Source of the DNA: Echinometra lucunter
Lineage: Eukaryota > Echinodermata > Echinoidea > Camarodonta > Echinometridae
Assembly: GCA_029962745.1 (NCBI GenBank)
Contig: CM057161.1
Location: 12,911,253 to 12,975,252, forward strand
DNA length: 64,000 bases
Direction of reading: 5' to 3'
Below, one piece after another: positions 12,681 to 25,364 of this stretch (its first letter is position 1; each line of letters opens with the position of its first letter). Both the position numbers and the translations under genes were made by a program. A model generated the notes under the pieces. The model saw nothing but the letters and a program-made list of their open reading frames with translations, did no database searches and was not told the origin of the DNA.

Positions 12681-13516
12681 TTTCTAAACTATGATGGCCC
12701 GTGTGAACATGCATGTAGCTGTTGAAAAAAATCCAACTGGTATTTGACCTTGAACTTCAATGTACAGTAATTCAGATTATCCATTTCCTATATCCATACC
12801 ATTTTAAACCATTAGAAAGACTGGAAAATAGATCATGTTGCTCCCCTTTTGCCCTAGCCGAAAGCCAAATCCACTTAACAATAGATTTCAGAATGGCCGG
12901 CTGTGAAGTTAATTGAATTGAATTGAATATAAGCCGTTGCCCAGAGAAACCTGGGTCCCGTTTCATAAAACATGTTATCAGTAACAACTGCCACATTTCT
13001 ATGACAAATTTGCTCTTACATGTAGCCAATTAGATTTAAGGATTTCAGTAGCTTATAACAGTTATTGCAACTTGCTATTGATAACAAGTTTTTATGAAAT
13101 TTCTAAACTATGATGGCCCGTGTGAACATGCATGTAACTGTAGAAAAAATTCCAACTGGTATTTGACCTTGAACTTCCATGTACAGTAATTCAGATTACC
13201 CATTTCCTATATCCATTGTATTTTAAACCATTAGAAAGACTGGAAAATAGATCATGTTGCTCCCCTTTTGCCTTAGCCGAAAGCGAAATGCACTTAACAA
13301 TAGATTTCAGAATGGCCGGCCGTGAAGTAAATTGAATTGAATTGAATATAACCCGTTGCCCAGAGAAACCTGGGTCCCATTTCATAAAACATGTTATCAG
13401 TAACAACTGCCACATTTCTGTGACAAATTTGCTCTTAGCCAATTAGATTTAAGGATTTCAGTAGCTTATAACAGTTATTGCAACTTGCTATTGATACAAG
13501 TTTTATAAAATGGGGC
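12681..13516. repeat. Tandem segmental duplication, period about 419 bp
   Basis: 12681-13099 and 13100-13516 are two copies, both beginning TTTCTAAACTATGATGGCCC, with a few percent differences. Each copy ends with a hairpin element (12953-13097 and 13372-13516) beginning GGGTCCC(G/A)TTTCATAAAA and sharing words with the MITE at 7604. The parallel 85- and 83-codon minus-strand frames arise from the duplication and are not called. Confidence 0.9.
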
Positions 13517-15021
13517 CCTGGTGGCCATTGTATTAAACCTATGGGAATTAGAGAATTCAGTAGTCAACAGATTAAGACTGTCCCCGACATCCCCTCAGAT
13601 AAAAAATCATATGCTGCCATGATTAAGCTCATAGCCTGAAGAAATATCCCCCCCAGAAAAAAATGCTATGGACAATGACATTGTACATGTATATTAAGGG
13701 AATATTAAAAGTCTCAAAATTGCCCCTGAAAATTTTTTTTCTTGAACCTTATGCTGGCATAATTGATTGAATGTTTAATGAGAAACAATTGAATTGTATG
13801 ATAATTTTTGCAAATTCAAACAGAGAAACTTCTGGGGTGGACTTTGCCTTTAAGGTTGCTCTTTTACTTCATCACCTGTCAAATTCTGTTTACAGACTTT
13901 GTAACTTGTATTCATAACTACCTTATAAGGGCAGTATTGGACCCTCCCACATCCAACCCCCTGACTTCCTTTGTATATAAAAAAAAAGCAGCTCTCCACA
14001 TTCCCAGAGCCCTGTTCAGACATACAGAATTTAATGCTCTAAAATACTACTCAGGCACAATAAGATTTGCCTGAAAAAGAAAATTGTTTGCAGATATGTG
14101 GTTCCTACTTATACTTTTTAATCTTTCTGTTGATTATCCATACTATGTTGGAAGCATTTTATTTTGCCTCAGCCTTTTTTTAAAGCCAGTTTTTCAACCG
14201 GTTTTTTAAGTGAAGTGTGAACAAGGCTTTATGAGCTTGTACCATGATAATGAGACAGCAGGAATCCCCATTGTTTCATGGAAAGGAAATTAGGTTTGGG
14301 TCATTCTTGGTATGAGGTATTATGAGCAAAGCAAGGTTACAGGATAATAGATAATAGAAAGTGTGTCCTGTTATCTGCTACCTGCTCCAGTCAACTAATT
14401 CACTTTGTTATCTTAAAGGAACTTCAGTTGGTCGTTTTTGTTTTTTGCTCAGTTTCATGTCCAAGTTTGGTAATTTCTTAAACATCCCTAAGCATGCCAT
14501 GTGTACAAAAAAAAAATTGTGGGAATAATTATTATATGCAATTTTGGCTTCTATCAACCTAAAAGGTAATAAGCAGTAGTGGGAAAGGTGGCGCTTTGAA
14601 TATTTAACTACTTTGTTGGGTGGAATGAAAATTAATAGATGAACTGATGTAGAATGACTCATTTCGAACATATCTGACATCTTTTTGAGAAATATTTGTT
14701 TAGAAATGGCTAAAATATCAACGGAAGATACGTCGAGTTATCAGCGCAGGCCCGCGTCGAAAATTCACATACGTGTAAACAGTGTGTGCGAACCGTTGAG
14801 CTGAGAGCGTCGGGGTAGGTGGTTTGTAGCGAGGGTATGAGGTAATGGTTAATATACGATCATTGGAATTATTTTACTGAAAATCACTGGAAATCGTGAA
14901 TAGTATGACTAGATTATCTCACTCATGTAACTTCATGCAAGCCAAACAATATGAGACTATATTTGAGCAGTGTTTTTGAGCATGCCAACTTTCATTTTGC
15001 TACCACTACTGTTTATTCCCT
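13517..15021. other. No gene; one MITE fragment
   Basis: About 13818-13857 (AAACTTCTGGGGTGGACTTT) matches the end of the foldback element at 346-910. The remainder is unannotated. Confidence 0.45.
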
Positions 15022-15435
15022 TTAACCCATTTGTGACGGAGGGTCCACATTATGTGGTTTCGCCTAATAAATTTTGATGCTGAGCCCTAAAAATCATACC
15101 ATATACAGGAGCAGAAAGAGAAAAATATTCTACATATGCTGTGCCCATTTTGGTTGCATCAATATATGTTGTTTGATGCTGAGATTTTTTAAAAAGGAAA
15201 ATAAACATTTAAATCCTTATATTGGCAATGCGATGGAAAGTTGAAAATCACTGTTGTTCCCTGCAAATTGGCAACTTATTGACTTCTTATCGTACTTTCT
15301 GTCAACTTATATTTATTTCAGATACATGACGTTTTATAAGAAAAATGTAGCATTAAAAGAAAAATGTTGGCGTTGCCAATTTGAAGAATAAATGCTGATC
15401 AAATTATGCTTTGAATAATCCCTGTCATGAATGGG
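15022..15435. mobile_element. TTAA-ended MITE, family A, copy 2
   Basis: Begins TTAACCCATTTGTGACGGAG and closely follows the copies at 1248 and 19483. The right end, CTGTCATGAATGGGAAG, has lost the final TTAA, so this copy is slightly decayed. Confidence 0.85.
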
Positions 15436-16314
15436 AAGCATGTCATTAAATGTTTCAGATTGTTCAGAGTAAAAGTTGTTAACTATCCCTCAACATGGTA
15501 TAATAGGTAATATTTGTATTTGTAATTTTTAGTGGAAATTCTGTTTTTAATCAAGTCCAAGGAATTTTCTACAATATGTTACAAATCAAAACCTTTTCAT
15601 TAATATTCACTGATCATGATAAGTTAAGGCTGTATTAGGACACTGACCCACCCAAATATCTAGTGAAATGATACATTTCGGCTGTAATTTGGTAAAACCA
15701 AGTATCTCATATTTGGACCGGTCTTTCCAGTTCGTGTCACTTTCCTTAGGAAGTCACATGGTCTTGAGCAAGGGAAATCACATGATCTTGAAGAATGGAA
15801 ATCAAGTATGAAATTACATACATATAGGTTTGGAAGAGAAAGTGGATTAATCATTAACTTAGAATGTGAGAGAAGCACACATGGTATAGCATAGCGCATG
15901 ACAGTGATTGATCAGGGAGGAATGCAAAGTTGGGTTTAATACCAGTATTCTGAGAATGTATTTGTAATAATGGATGCTACTGCGTCGACTTGGCAGAAGA
16001 GTGTACATGTACTGTACATGTATGTCTATGAGCAGTGGTGTTACTATGGGGTAGAGGAGCATTGCTCCCCCCCCCCCCCCCCATCAGCTGGTAAAAAAGG
16101 AATGAAAAAAAGAAGGGGATAAATAGGGAAAGGACATGGGAAGAAGAGGAGAGAAATGGGGAAAATAGGGCAAGAAAAAAGGAGAAAAAGTAACAGCTTC
16201 CCCTCCTGCCCTGCTGAAACCTGCGAGTTAATGGCTATTTGAATTTAGATTTCATTAACTGGGCATAACAGACTACTGCAACCCTTCCTCCCTCCCCCCC
16301 CCCCCCCATTGCCA
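15436..16314. other. No gene; homopolymer and purine runs
   Basis: Poly-C runs occur at about 16065-16083 and 16295-16308, with an AG-rich stretch between. Nothing else is seen. Confidence 0.45.
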
Positions 16315-16432
16315 ACAGCCACATTTCTATGACAAATTGCTCTCAGCCAATCAGATGCAAGGATTTCATTAGCTCATAACAGTTATTGCAACTCGTTCTT
16401 GATAACAAGTTTTATAAAACAGGACCCTGGGC
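16315..16432. mobile_element. Partial hairpin MITE
   Basis: Shares CACATTTCTATGACAAATT, CTCAGCCAATCAGATGCA and TTGATAACAAGTTTTATAAA with the hairpins at about 12953 and 13372. The left terminal arm is missing or replaced by the poly-C run. Confidence 0.6.
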
Positions 16433-17509
16433 CATAATGTATGAATGCCAAAGATTCCTTTTATCATAATCAACTTTGTAGGAAAGTGCACCATGTATTT
16501 GAATCACCAAGGGATTTCATGGCCGAGAATCATTCAAATTACCAGCATCTCGAAACGTTCGTTATAATTTCTTATCTAAATGCAGACTAGGTATTTGAAT
16601 GTATTCAGCCAATTCATCACAAATGACCTTCGCTTTCATATTTTTGTGTTGTGCCTGTCTGCATGAGGTATGGACATCTTTGACACTTCAAGGACATTCC
16701 TGGTAGGGGTCTAGGGGCTATATCGCAGGGTTCACATGGATAGATCACCTATCTTCAACACCCTACATGTAGTATTCAATAACATGTGTATAGTTTATGA
16801 GAATTACTTTCCTAAAAGATATTTCTTTCAGAAATAAAGAAACTGTAGAATATGCAAGCACATCTTGTTTGTTCCAACTGAGAATTGTGTGATGTGCATG
16901 TGTTTCATAAATTTCAACGAAACATATGTATGAACATGTAAATGATGACCTTATACAAGCATTTGAGGGCTTAAAACCCTATTATCTACTCTAAATGTAC
17001 ATGCATATGTGTCTCATTCACAATTCACAAATGTGAACGTGACAGAAGTATGAGCAGAGAGTAATATTATGCTATTTTCCGGGTGCAGTCTTGGGAATTA
17101 CCTATTTATACTGTGTATGTAGTAGAACTTGTTGGACTGTGCATAGCTACATTGCGAAAATATGTTGACAGTTATATGAGTGCTGAGGAGGAGATGATGG
17201 GTCGTTAAACTGTGATCATGAATGAGCAACTTACTATCAGTGAATGGAGTCTAGTGATGGACTAGGCAAGAGGACGTGTCTAAACATTTAGCAGAGGGAT
17301 ATGAAAGAGACGGAGGAAGACGAGAGGAGGAGATGAAGAAGAATGAGAAATTTGGAAGAGGAAAAGGGAAAGGAGAAGGGAGGAGTAAGAGGAGGAAAAA
17401 GGGGCTGTAAAAGTAACCAATTTAAAGAAAAGTTATTGCACAGGAGAAAAGAGTAATTATGACAAAAGTAGGGGTAACTGTGCAGAAGTAGATGGCTCTG
17501 GTTATAGCA
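16433..17509. other. No gene recognised
   Basis: AT-rich, with an AG-rich patch at about 17280-17400. Confidence 0.4.
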
Positions 17510-18080
17510 CGCATTGCTTTTCTGTCGCTAATAATGTTTTGAATGTAGACCTCATAGTTCTAGGACCACCGCTCTAGCCACTGAGCCACATCCAACTTCT
17601 TGTACACCATTAGATCCCTGTCATGCCATTGCTGTGCAGTCTTCAAGATAAACAGGCAGGTCTTGAAGCACCAAGTACATGAAGCAGGTGGATCTGTTAA
17701 TAGCATTAGTTGCTTTTCTGTCACTAACAATGTTTTGAACATAGGACCTCATAGTGCTAGAACCACTGCCCTAGCCAGTGAGTCACATCTTCATTTTGTC
17801 ATAGATCTCTATCATGCCATTGCTGCGCAGTCTTCAAGAAAAACGGGCAGTTCTTGAAGCACAACAGACCCATGTGCATGTACGTGTATGCGTTGCCTTT
17901 CTGTTGCCAACAATGTTTTGAACATAGGACCTCATAGTGCTAGGTCCTCTACTCAAACCACCAATCCACGGCACACTGCTGTAGGTAATGTGAGCCTGAT
18001 CATGCAATTGCTGTACACAGTATTCAAGATATACAGGCGGCTCCTGAAGCCCCCCTATCGTATATGAAGTGGATGCATAG
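17510..18080. repeat. Three diverged tandem repeats of about 185-195 bp, tRNA-like words
   Basis: Units start near 17517, 17713 and 17897 with CTTTCTGT(C/T)(G/A)C(T/C)AA(T/C)AATG, then share ACCTCATAGT(T/G)CTAG and TCTTCAAGA(T/A)A. The words CTAGCCACTGAGCCACAT resemble the complement of a tRNA-type A box, as in the minus-strand SINE at 21795. The array may be amplified SINE-related sequence. Confidence 0.7.
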
Positions 18081-18869
18081 ATCTATTAGCATGCGTGGGT
18101 TTATGCTGTCATTTGGCAGGTCCCAAACAATTGCTCCCGGTGAGATGAGTTGTTGCTTCCGCTCATCGATGATGCGATTGGACTCCGTTCCGTGCAGAGA
18201 CTGCAGATGGAACAATGCTAAGTCTTAGTCTTACCCTCAGCCCCATTCATTTTGCCTTCCCAACCACTTGTAAGAACAGTGTCTTAACAGTGTGTGCTCA
18301 GTGGCGTGTTGTGTTGACATCAGGATGCAATAAATCAGAACGTGAATTGCATTGATTTTTAAAAGAAAAATCACTGATGTAAACAATCCCTCCCTCTCCC
18401 ATAACAACAACAAAGAAGTATACTTCAGAGACTTGGTTGTTGAATTTGTTCATAAAAAGAAATCTGAAAATCATTTGATTCTTTTTTGTTGTCGCTAAAA
18501 TTCATCCAAGTGAGAGTTTCTTCTACTTCAAATATTGTCTGATTACACCTGCCAAATAATCTGTTTCTTTTCTCTAGGATCAAGATTCAACTTGCAAAAA
18601 TTGCATAAATCAAAATGTACATCAAAGTGTGATTCTTTTAATATGATTGAAAAATGTCCTCCTTTGTCAAAATGTTTTCACATCTTGGGTAGATAAAAAC
18701 CTAATCACATGAAAGGTTATTGAACTCAAGATAAACATTCTCTGAATTGTAATAGAACAGGTCACTGTTCAAGTGTCAAGAATTCAAGTCTAATACTTTC
18801 TCTGTATCTATTACTGCAAGTCCCACCAAATACAATCCGGGTGGTGCGGTGCTGTAGAATGTTAATTCA
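18081..18869. other. No gene recognised
   Basis: Unique-looking sequence without long frames or repeats. Confidence 0.4.
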
Positions 18870-19020
18870 AATAGCGAAAGAGAGTGAGAGAGAGACAGGG
18901 AGAGAGACAGAGGGAGAGAGAGAGAGAGAGAGAGAGAGGGGGAGAGAGTGAGGGAGAGAGATAGAGGGGAGGGGTAGAGAGAGAGAGAGGGAGAGAGAAG
19001 GAGGGAAGGAGGGATGAAGC
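18870..19020. repeat. GA-rich microsatellite
   Basis: Near-continuous (GA)n with GGGA interruptions. The complementary CT frames translate to Ser/Leu repeats only. Confidence 0.9.
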
Positions 19021-19482
19021 GGGGAGAATAAATTCTGTAAATTATCTGGGTCATCTTGGCAGCGATAACTCATACTCCTTAAAAGCAATGCATTATGTAT
19101 GACAACGCCACAGCTTGCATTACGGACTTTGTGTTACAGTCATTTATTCAGTGTGTCCACAAAATATCCTGTGGAATCACAGATATTGTAATGTACTTTA
19201 TTTGGTCTCAGCTTTATTTTTTGATAAATGTTAGGACTATAAATCAAGTTGGCGATTGGAAATTCATCTGTAGGTGAAATGATAAGTCTGTGAGAATGGA
19301 TTTTTAATAGTGTATATATTACAAGCACTTTAGGTGTATAGTGTGGCCTTGACCTTGTCAAGGGATGCATGAATTAATCATTACGAAAAGATAACATTGT
19401 GTACTGTTTTAGGCAATTGGGCAAGGGCTATATAAAGGCCATGCTATTCATACATTTAGTCTTTTTGGTACACGTGTACATG
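19021..19482. other. No gene recognised
   Basis: Unique-looking sequence between a GA tract and a MITE. Confidence 0.4.
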
Positions 19483-19893
19483 TTAACCCATTTGTGACAG
19501 AGGTCCACATTTTGTGGTTTGGCCTAATATCTTTTGATGCAAAGCCCTAAAAATCATACCAAATACATGAGCAGAAAGAGTGCAAAATTCTACACAAACT
19601 GTGCCCATTTTGGTTGCGTCAATATTTGTTGTTTGATGCAGAAATTTTTTAAAATGAAAATAAGCATTAAAATCCTTAAATTGGCAATGTGATAGAAGGT
19701 TTAAAATCACAATTTTCCCCTGCAAATTGGCAACGTTTTGACTTCTCATCATAATTTCTGTCAATTTATATTCATTTCAGATACATGACGTTTTATAAGA
19801 GAAATGAAGCAATAAAATAAGAATGTTTGTGTTGCCAATTTGAAGAATAAAAGCTGATCAAATTAGGCTTTAAATAATTCCTGAATGGGTTAA
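19483..19893. mobile_element. TTAA-ended MITE, family A, copy 3
   Basis: Begins TTAACCCATTTGTGACAGAG and ends CTGAATGGGTTAA. The interior aligns throughout with the copies at 1248 and 15022. The right inverted repeat has lost a few bases (TCACG). Confidence 0.85.
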
Positions 19894-20104
19894 AGTGCTT
19901 CCTACCAATGCTGTGTTGCAAATGTAAGAACAGACACTGGACTTCTAAGTAGAATAATTTGTGTACATGTATGTTGTCTACTGCTTGGGTTGCTTTATGC
20001 CACAAGCTGAACTGTATGTAAATGATAGTCTCTTTCATGGAGAATTTTCTGTCACCCTATCATTGTTTTTTTAATTAGGAGAGGAACTAATTGAGAAACT
20101 AATG
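19894..20104. other. Short spacer, no gene
   Basis: Nothing recognised. Confidence 0.4.
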
Positions 20105-20198
20105 AAGAGAGAGAGAGAGAGAGAGAGATGGATAGAGAGATATAAATAGAGATAGCTGGGTAGAGGGAGAGATAGCTGGGTAGAGGATTGAAGAGGAT

Positions 20199-20245
<47 letters not shown>

Positions 20246-20260
20246 CTGACACAGAGAGCA
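20105..20260. repeat. GA-rich microsatellite with GATA/GCTGGGTA insert
   Basis: Two (GA)n blocks flank a tandem TAGAGGGAGAGATAGCTGGG segment. Low complexity. Confidence 0.9.
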
Positions 20261-21321
20261 TGAAAGACATGGAAAGATATCATTCTCAGAACAAGACAAC
20301 CGCTTTGATAAATGAAATAAACAGAGTCAGATAAAACAGACAGATATGGGGAGAACAAGGTAGGGAGACAGGATTAAAGGGGGGGGGGGAAGGCCAAACC
20401 CAGAATAGCAAACATCACGTTGAAATTGCATAATTCACGGTTTGCGCTGACTTCCAAACTCTGCAGAGTCAGCTGGATTGTAAAGCTCCTGCGCATGTGA
20501 CAGTTGCCAACTCTCGGTAAGTTGGATTCACATTGAAAAACTCGTGAGCAATGCACTCATGAAAATACTGCCAGTTTGTTCTCAAGCTTTTGTGCAATTT
20601 TTTTATCCTCCATAAAAAAATCTGCACAAAACTCTGCAAAGTTTTGATGTAAGTGAGAATGGCTTTACAGATAGAGACAGAGACGGACAGACGGAGGGGC
20701 AGGGGTGGAGAGAAATCACCCTGATGACAAGCCAATTCTTCGATTGAAGAAACATCCCCTACCTTTGTCAAACACAATCTTGCATTACTCCAAATATGCT
20801 GATCATATTTTCCCACTCCTTTTGAGAACCTCTACACATTATAAAGACAAAAGGCTCAATTTTATTTCCACCCCTTCTCATTTTTCTCTTATCTTGTTCT
20901 GTTCCGGCTTTCTCCTTGAATGATAGGAGCTCTAATCAAAAGTCTATTGAATCAGGGGCAAGTTCAAATAGAATCGGTGGTGTGGGACTCGTGAGACGAT
21001 TGAATTAGAAGGTGCTAGCCAGTTTAGTATTGGGAGCACAACCTTCGTGAAGTTTATGCAGGGAGAAATGTACATCTTCCTTGAAAAATGCATCTCGGTA
21101 GACTAGAGATATTTCGGGCATGTAAAAATACACAGAGGATGCAAAGTTGTATGAAAAGGTTCTTCATGAATATGCATACGCCAACTTCAGCAATGATGAT
21201 GATTGTGTACATATATTTGGAAGTATTCTGATATATGAATGCTGTTATTGTCATTTTATTGCGGAAGTAACAAGTTTTCAGCTGTTGACTTAGAAGGTGT
21301 ACAGCTTAGAATTTAGAATTT
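20261..21321. other. No gene recognised
   Basis: Contains a G-run at 20380-20389 and short frames without support. Confidence 0.4.
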
Positions 21322-21408
21322 GATATCATCTGTTTGGAGCCAGAAGGGCGTTAAGTCTGTATAAAATGATATGAGTAAACACCCTTCTGGCTCTGAATAG
21401 ATGATATC
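21322..21408. repeat. Short imperfect hairpin, about 87 bp
   Basis: GATATCATCTGTTTGGAGCC and its near complement GGCTCTGAATAGATGATATC enclose CAGAAGGGCG/ACCCTTCTG arms. The arm word GCAGAAGGG-like resembles the subterminal repeat of the large transposon but is too short to link them. Confidence 0.65.
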
Positions 21409-21794
21409 TTCTTGATATTTTTTTTTTTCAAATGATGAACAGATCTATTCTTGATGTGGTCCAAAAATCTAGTGAACCTTCAAATATTTAAAGGTAAAAA
21501 TGGGGCATTCATGAGTATGTTGACAAATGAGAGTAAGCTCTGCCCCATCTGTGGCATGCTTCAATTACAATGTGCAAAGTGCATGGTGTCTCAGGCATGT
21601 TTACACAAAGTAGTATGTTATTGATTTATCAGTGATTACATTTCGTGATAACATGCTTGGATTAGATATGCCTGAGATTTATGTGCAAAATTATTATTAA
21701 TTCATCAATGCATGCACAACTTGATGTTTTGTACTGTGCATGCTTTAGTGCTTATCTACAGTTTATTCATGGTGTATGCACATGCAGTTAAATG
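21409..21794. other. No gene recognised
   Basis: AT-rich spacer. Confidence 0.4.
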
Positions 21795-22014
21795 GTTAAA
21801 TGGTTGGTTATATCACCCGACTGCTAAGGAAGCATATGCCTTGCAGTAAGCAACCAGGGGACCGATGGCTTTAAGTCCCCTCCGAAGGACTTGGTAATGA
21901 GGATTAATACCTTACCAAAGGGCATTAGCGCATCTGCTTGGTTTCAAACTCGGGTACTCCCGGTTACAAGACCACTGCTCTACCACTGAGCCACAGCGCC
22001 TCCTCATGTAAGGT
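21795..22014 (-). mobile_element. tRNA-derived SINE, minus strand
   Basis: Read on the minus strand it begins GGAGGCGCTGTGGCTCAGTG, continues with an A-box-like TGGCTCAGTGG and a B-box-like GAGTTTGAAACC about 40 bp later, then a body with GGACTTAAAGCC and CCCCTGGTTGC. The plus-strand copy at 53385 aligns along its whole length. No target-site duplication was established. Confidence 0.85.
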
Positions 22015-24621
22015 AGCATGTTACTAACATGAAACGTATGCTCTTGGCGCTTTAAAATAATATTCCATTTTGTCAGACAGCAAAATTGTTGATATCTCTA
22101 GGTTGGATAGATTCCAGACAAAAGACACACTAATATTTGCTCTATGTTCCTGTGTATCTTTCATGGTGTACAGTAGGAGTGTACCATCAACATTTCACAG
22201 CCATAATTATTGCAAGTAGTGATTACTTGTGCAAATTTAAACGTGAAAGCTGTATTTTTGTCAAAGACGTGTTTAGAAATCACACTACCACACCACAACA
22301 TCTATCATATCCAGCCGTATTGATTCTGAGCATATGGACTAATCACCTGCATTCATTCATCACATTTTTTTTTAGAGACCTTTCCCAGAGAGACAAATGT
22401 CAGTGTACTATTTCCCATATGATAGTGTACTATTTCACAGATGATGTGCATGTACTATTGATTCTCTAATTATGGGGCAGGGGAGCTTAATCTACAGCGA
22501 TTGTTTTGTAATAGGTGGCATTGTTTTACAAAGAGAAGGAGGAGACGACGTCGTTCATGGACCCGAGTTGGTCTAAATTAAGTCATTAGCCTGTTTGGGA
22601 TGGTTGGTCAATTTAGCCAATTCCTACCAAATTTTCCTCCCCTCCCCCATATTATCTCTCCATACCATATTCAGAGAAATGTTGTTAGATATATTAAGCA
22701 TGATAATACTGCTCTGTTTTGTCTGTAACTCATATCTGGGCCACCAAATTGTTGAAAATGGTATGAAATCAACTTCTAAAAGTGAAAATATTGAATTGAA
22801 GTGTTCTGTATCATTCATAAATAATTGGAATATATAAAATATCTTTTATGGAGAACTTCACAATATGGATGACTCTCACTAGACTGTAAGATAAAGGTAA
22901 ATTGTGCGAGGAAGATATTTTCATCTGTTGGAAACATTGCCTAGATTTGATGCCCAAGCCATGGGAAAGTGTTACAAATTCTTCTGTTAAACTGCTGAAG
23001 ATCAGATTTATTTTGATAAGTCTTGTGGACGTGGAAATTCATGGTTCTCGCCAGTACATAACACCCATGGTTCCAGTACCATGCGTAAAGGGTTTCAGAC
23101 AAGGAAGAACCATGTGTGAAATTGCTGCACCATGCGTAGCAACAAGGGTAAAAAAATATTGGAGTATATATTCCTAACTATAATGATAAATGTCACAGAT
23201 TGTTTTGCTTTTTGGCAATGTATTTTTACTTTTATTCCATTAGCAGACAACTCCTGCTTACCAAGAAGTATATTTCATCCTTTTACTATAGCATATACTG
23301 CTGCCACACCTAACTTTAGGTGTTATTCCGTAAAACTTCCGAAACTTCCAAGCTTTGTGCAGAGTGGGAACCGTGTGTGGATTTTTTTCTAGTGAGAACC
23401 CTGCGTGGAATATTTCTATATATTGAAAGGAGTACAGGAGATTTCCCTTTTCTGTCCAAGTTACTGGGTGAAAGGTATACCCCGGTTGTGTGAATATCAC
23501 ATAGATGGAATGATACAAATATATACAACTATGAGAGGGTCTGGTTGGAAACTGTTGTACCTGAAGTGACCTGAATGCATCTATTTTGGAAAATAGTTGC
23601 ATTCCAGTTACTGAGGGCTCCATTGAAACTCAGACAGAGTCAGTATATATTTGGTTTATCTTCGTCCTTTTTTATAAATGCACAAAGCATAGGCATATTT
23701 AACTCAAACAAATAAGAAATGCAGGCAGTGATGATTCTTTAGCGGGAATACGAAATTACCAAAATGATGACATTGTCACACCCAAGACAATTGATTGACA
23801 CTAATATTTTCTTCACATACGTCTCCCTATGGAAGGTGAGATATGTTGTTATGAGAACATTTGTAAATACGGAATACCTTCGCAAGTTGTCACGTACAGT
23901 ATGTGGTATGATCCTCATCCACTCTTATTTTCCCCATTTCTTTGATTTCTTTGTTTCTTCAAGCTCCATTGGTATTTTCAGTACAATTAAAGAATCAACT
24001 GTCCCTGGGATTTGGGTAGAACATTTGTGTATTCTTCCTATTTTTGTTTGTTTCTTTATCATGTTCACGTGTCATACATGGGATTATTATTTTGATTGTA
24101 GATCTTTTGAATAAATTGATTCTATAAGACCATGCTTGATTTACACTGGAACAATTGCCATTCAAGGGTGTTTAATGCATGGAGTCTGTAGAATGTATTC
24201 ACCATTTAGAGTTCACACTAGGACTTCATACCTTTTTTTCTAGAGTACATGTAGGAACAAATCGCAGTGATGGGCATTTTTTCAGTTTTTTTATTTGCCG
24301 GTATTGGATAAAGTTTTGGAAAGTATGAGATGAAACAAACTTCATCACTATGTAAAGGAATGTAGTAACTCACTTCATACAGGCCAGTGACAAAAATGCT
24401 CCTGGAAATAAGACTAGAACTCCAGAAAAAAGGGCAGTAACAACATCGAAATAGAATTGTCATAAAGACCCTCCCTCCCTCACGTGTACACCGTTCATCT
24501 AGTAATTTCTAAAAGAGCTTTCGTGAATGAAAACATAGCTTTATTCTGTACAGATGTATGTACATAGCATATGCACATTAACGTGTAATCTCCACGCTGT
24601 CATTTTCAGCCAGCACCAATC
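22015..24621. other. No gene recognised
   Basis: Several frames of 80-120 codons are open (for example 23764-24114) but show neither domain-like sequence nor a start context and splice arrangement I could support. No clear repeats apart from short CCATG-rich words at about 23040-23130. Confidence 0.35.
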
Positions 24622-25000
24622 AAACAACATTCCTGATGAGTATGCCTAATACATTTTAATGTGTTTGCCTCTTTGCAGACCATTGTAAAATCTATTGATC
24701 CCAAATCGACATTTCTAACTCTGTATAACATGATCCTTTAAAAACAAAACATTCCGATATGTTGCTGTAATGCATTGTAATGTGTTCACTTCTGTTTGGA
24801 TTGGTGTAAAATCTATTGATCTGAAAATGAATGTTAGAAGGTTGAATGTCATGATCTTCTGTCAACATTTCCGATGTTGGTATGGAATGCATAATGCATT
24901 TTAATGTGTTCGCCTCGTTTTAGATCATTGGAGAAACTATCGATCTCATATCAACGTTGAGAATGCTATATGTCACGATCCCGTAGTGTTCATGTCACGA
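24622..25000. repeat. Three diverged tandem repeats of about 120 bp
   Basis: Units begin near 24627, 24746 and 24863 with AACATT(T)CC, followed by AATACATTTTAATGTGTT-like words and then TAAAATCTATTGATC-like words and CATGATC. Each unit is roughly 75-80% like its neighbours by eye. Confidence 0.7.
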
Positions 25001-25364
25001 TCCATAACCGTACAGGTCACTTGGGACATTCATTCATGTTTGGACAGTATTAAAGCGAGTTAGCTGCCAATCGGTAATATTCATGCAGGGCTCCATCTGG
25101 CCCGTGGAGTGATGCTAATGTATGCGAGGGCATGTTTCTTCATCGCAGGAGTTGGTTGATTTGGGTAAGGCGATTTCAGCTGCGGTGAAACTGGTTGAGA
25201 TGTGCCATGTATACCTACAGGTCCCCTGTCTCCCGTTCTCTTCCTCTCGGACTAATACGCTCTGACTTGACATAATCCCATTTGCATATTTAGGTCTTGC
25301 ATACGCATGCTTTCTTCTTACTAACTCTGCTATTAGTGCTAATGCTCATTTCATTTGTATTTCC
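25001..25364. other. No gene recognised
   Basis: Unique-looking sequence. Confidence 0.4.

Noticed and set aside
21350..21392. AGAAGGGCG word similar to the transposon subterminal repeat
   Set aside because: Too short and in a different hairpin context. No 62-bp unit or terminal repeat nearby.
22137..24114. Plus-strand frames of 80-116 codons
   Set aside because: No splice-bounded structure, no recognisable motif, and lengths common by chance in AT-rich DNA of this size.
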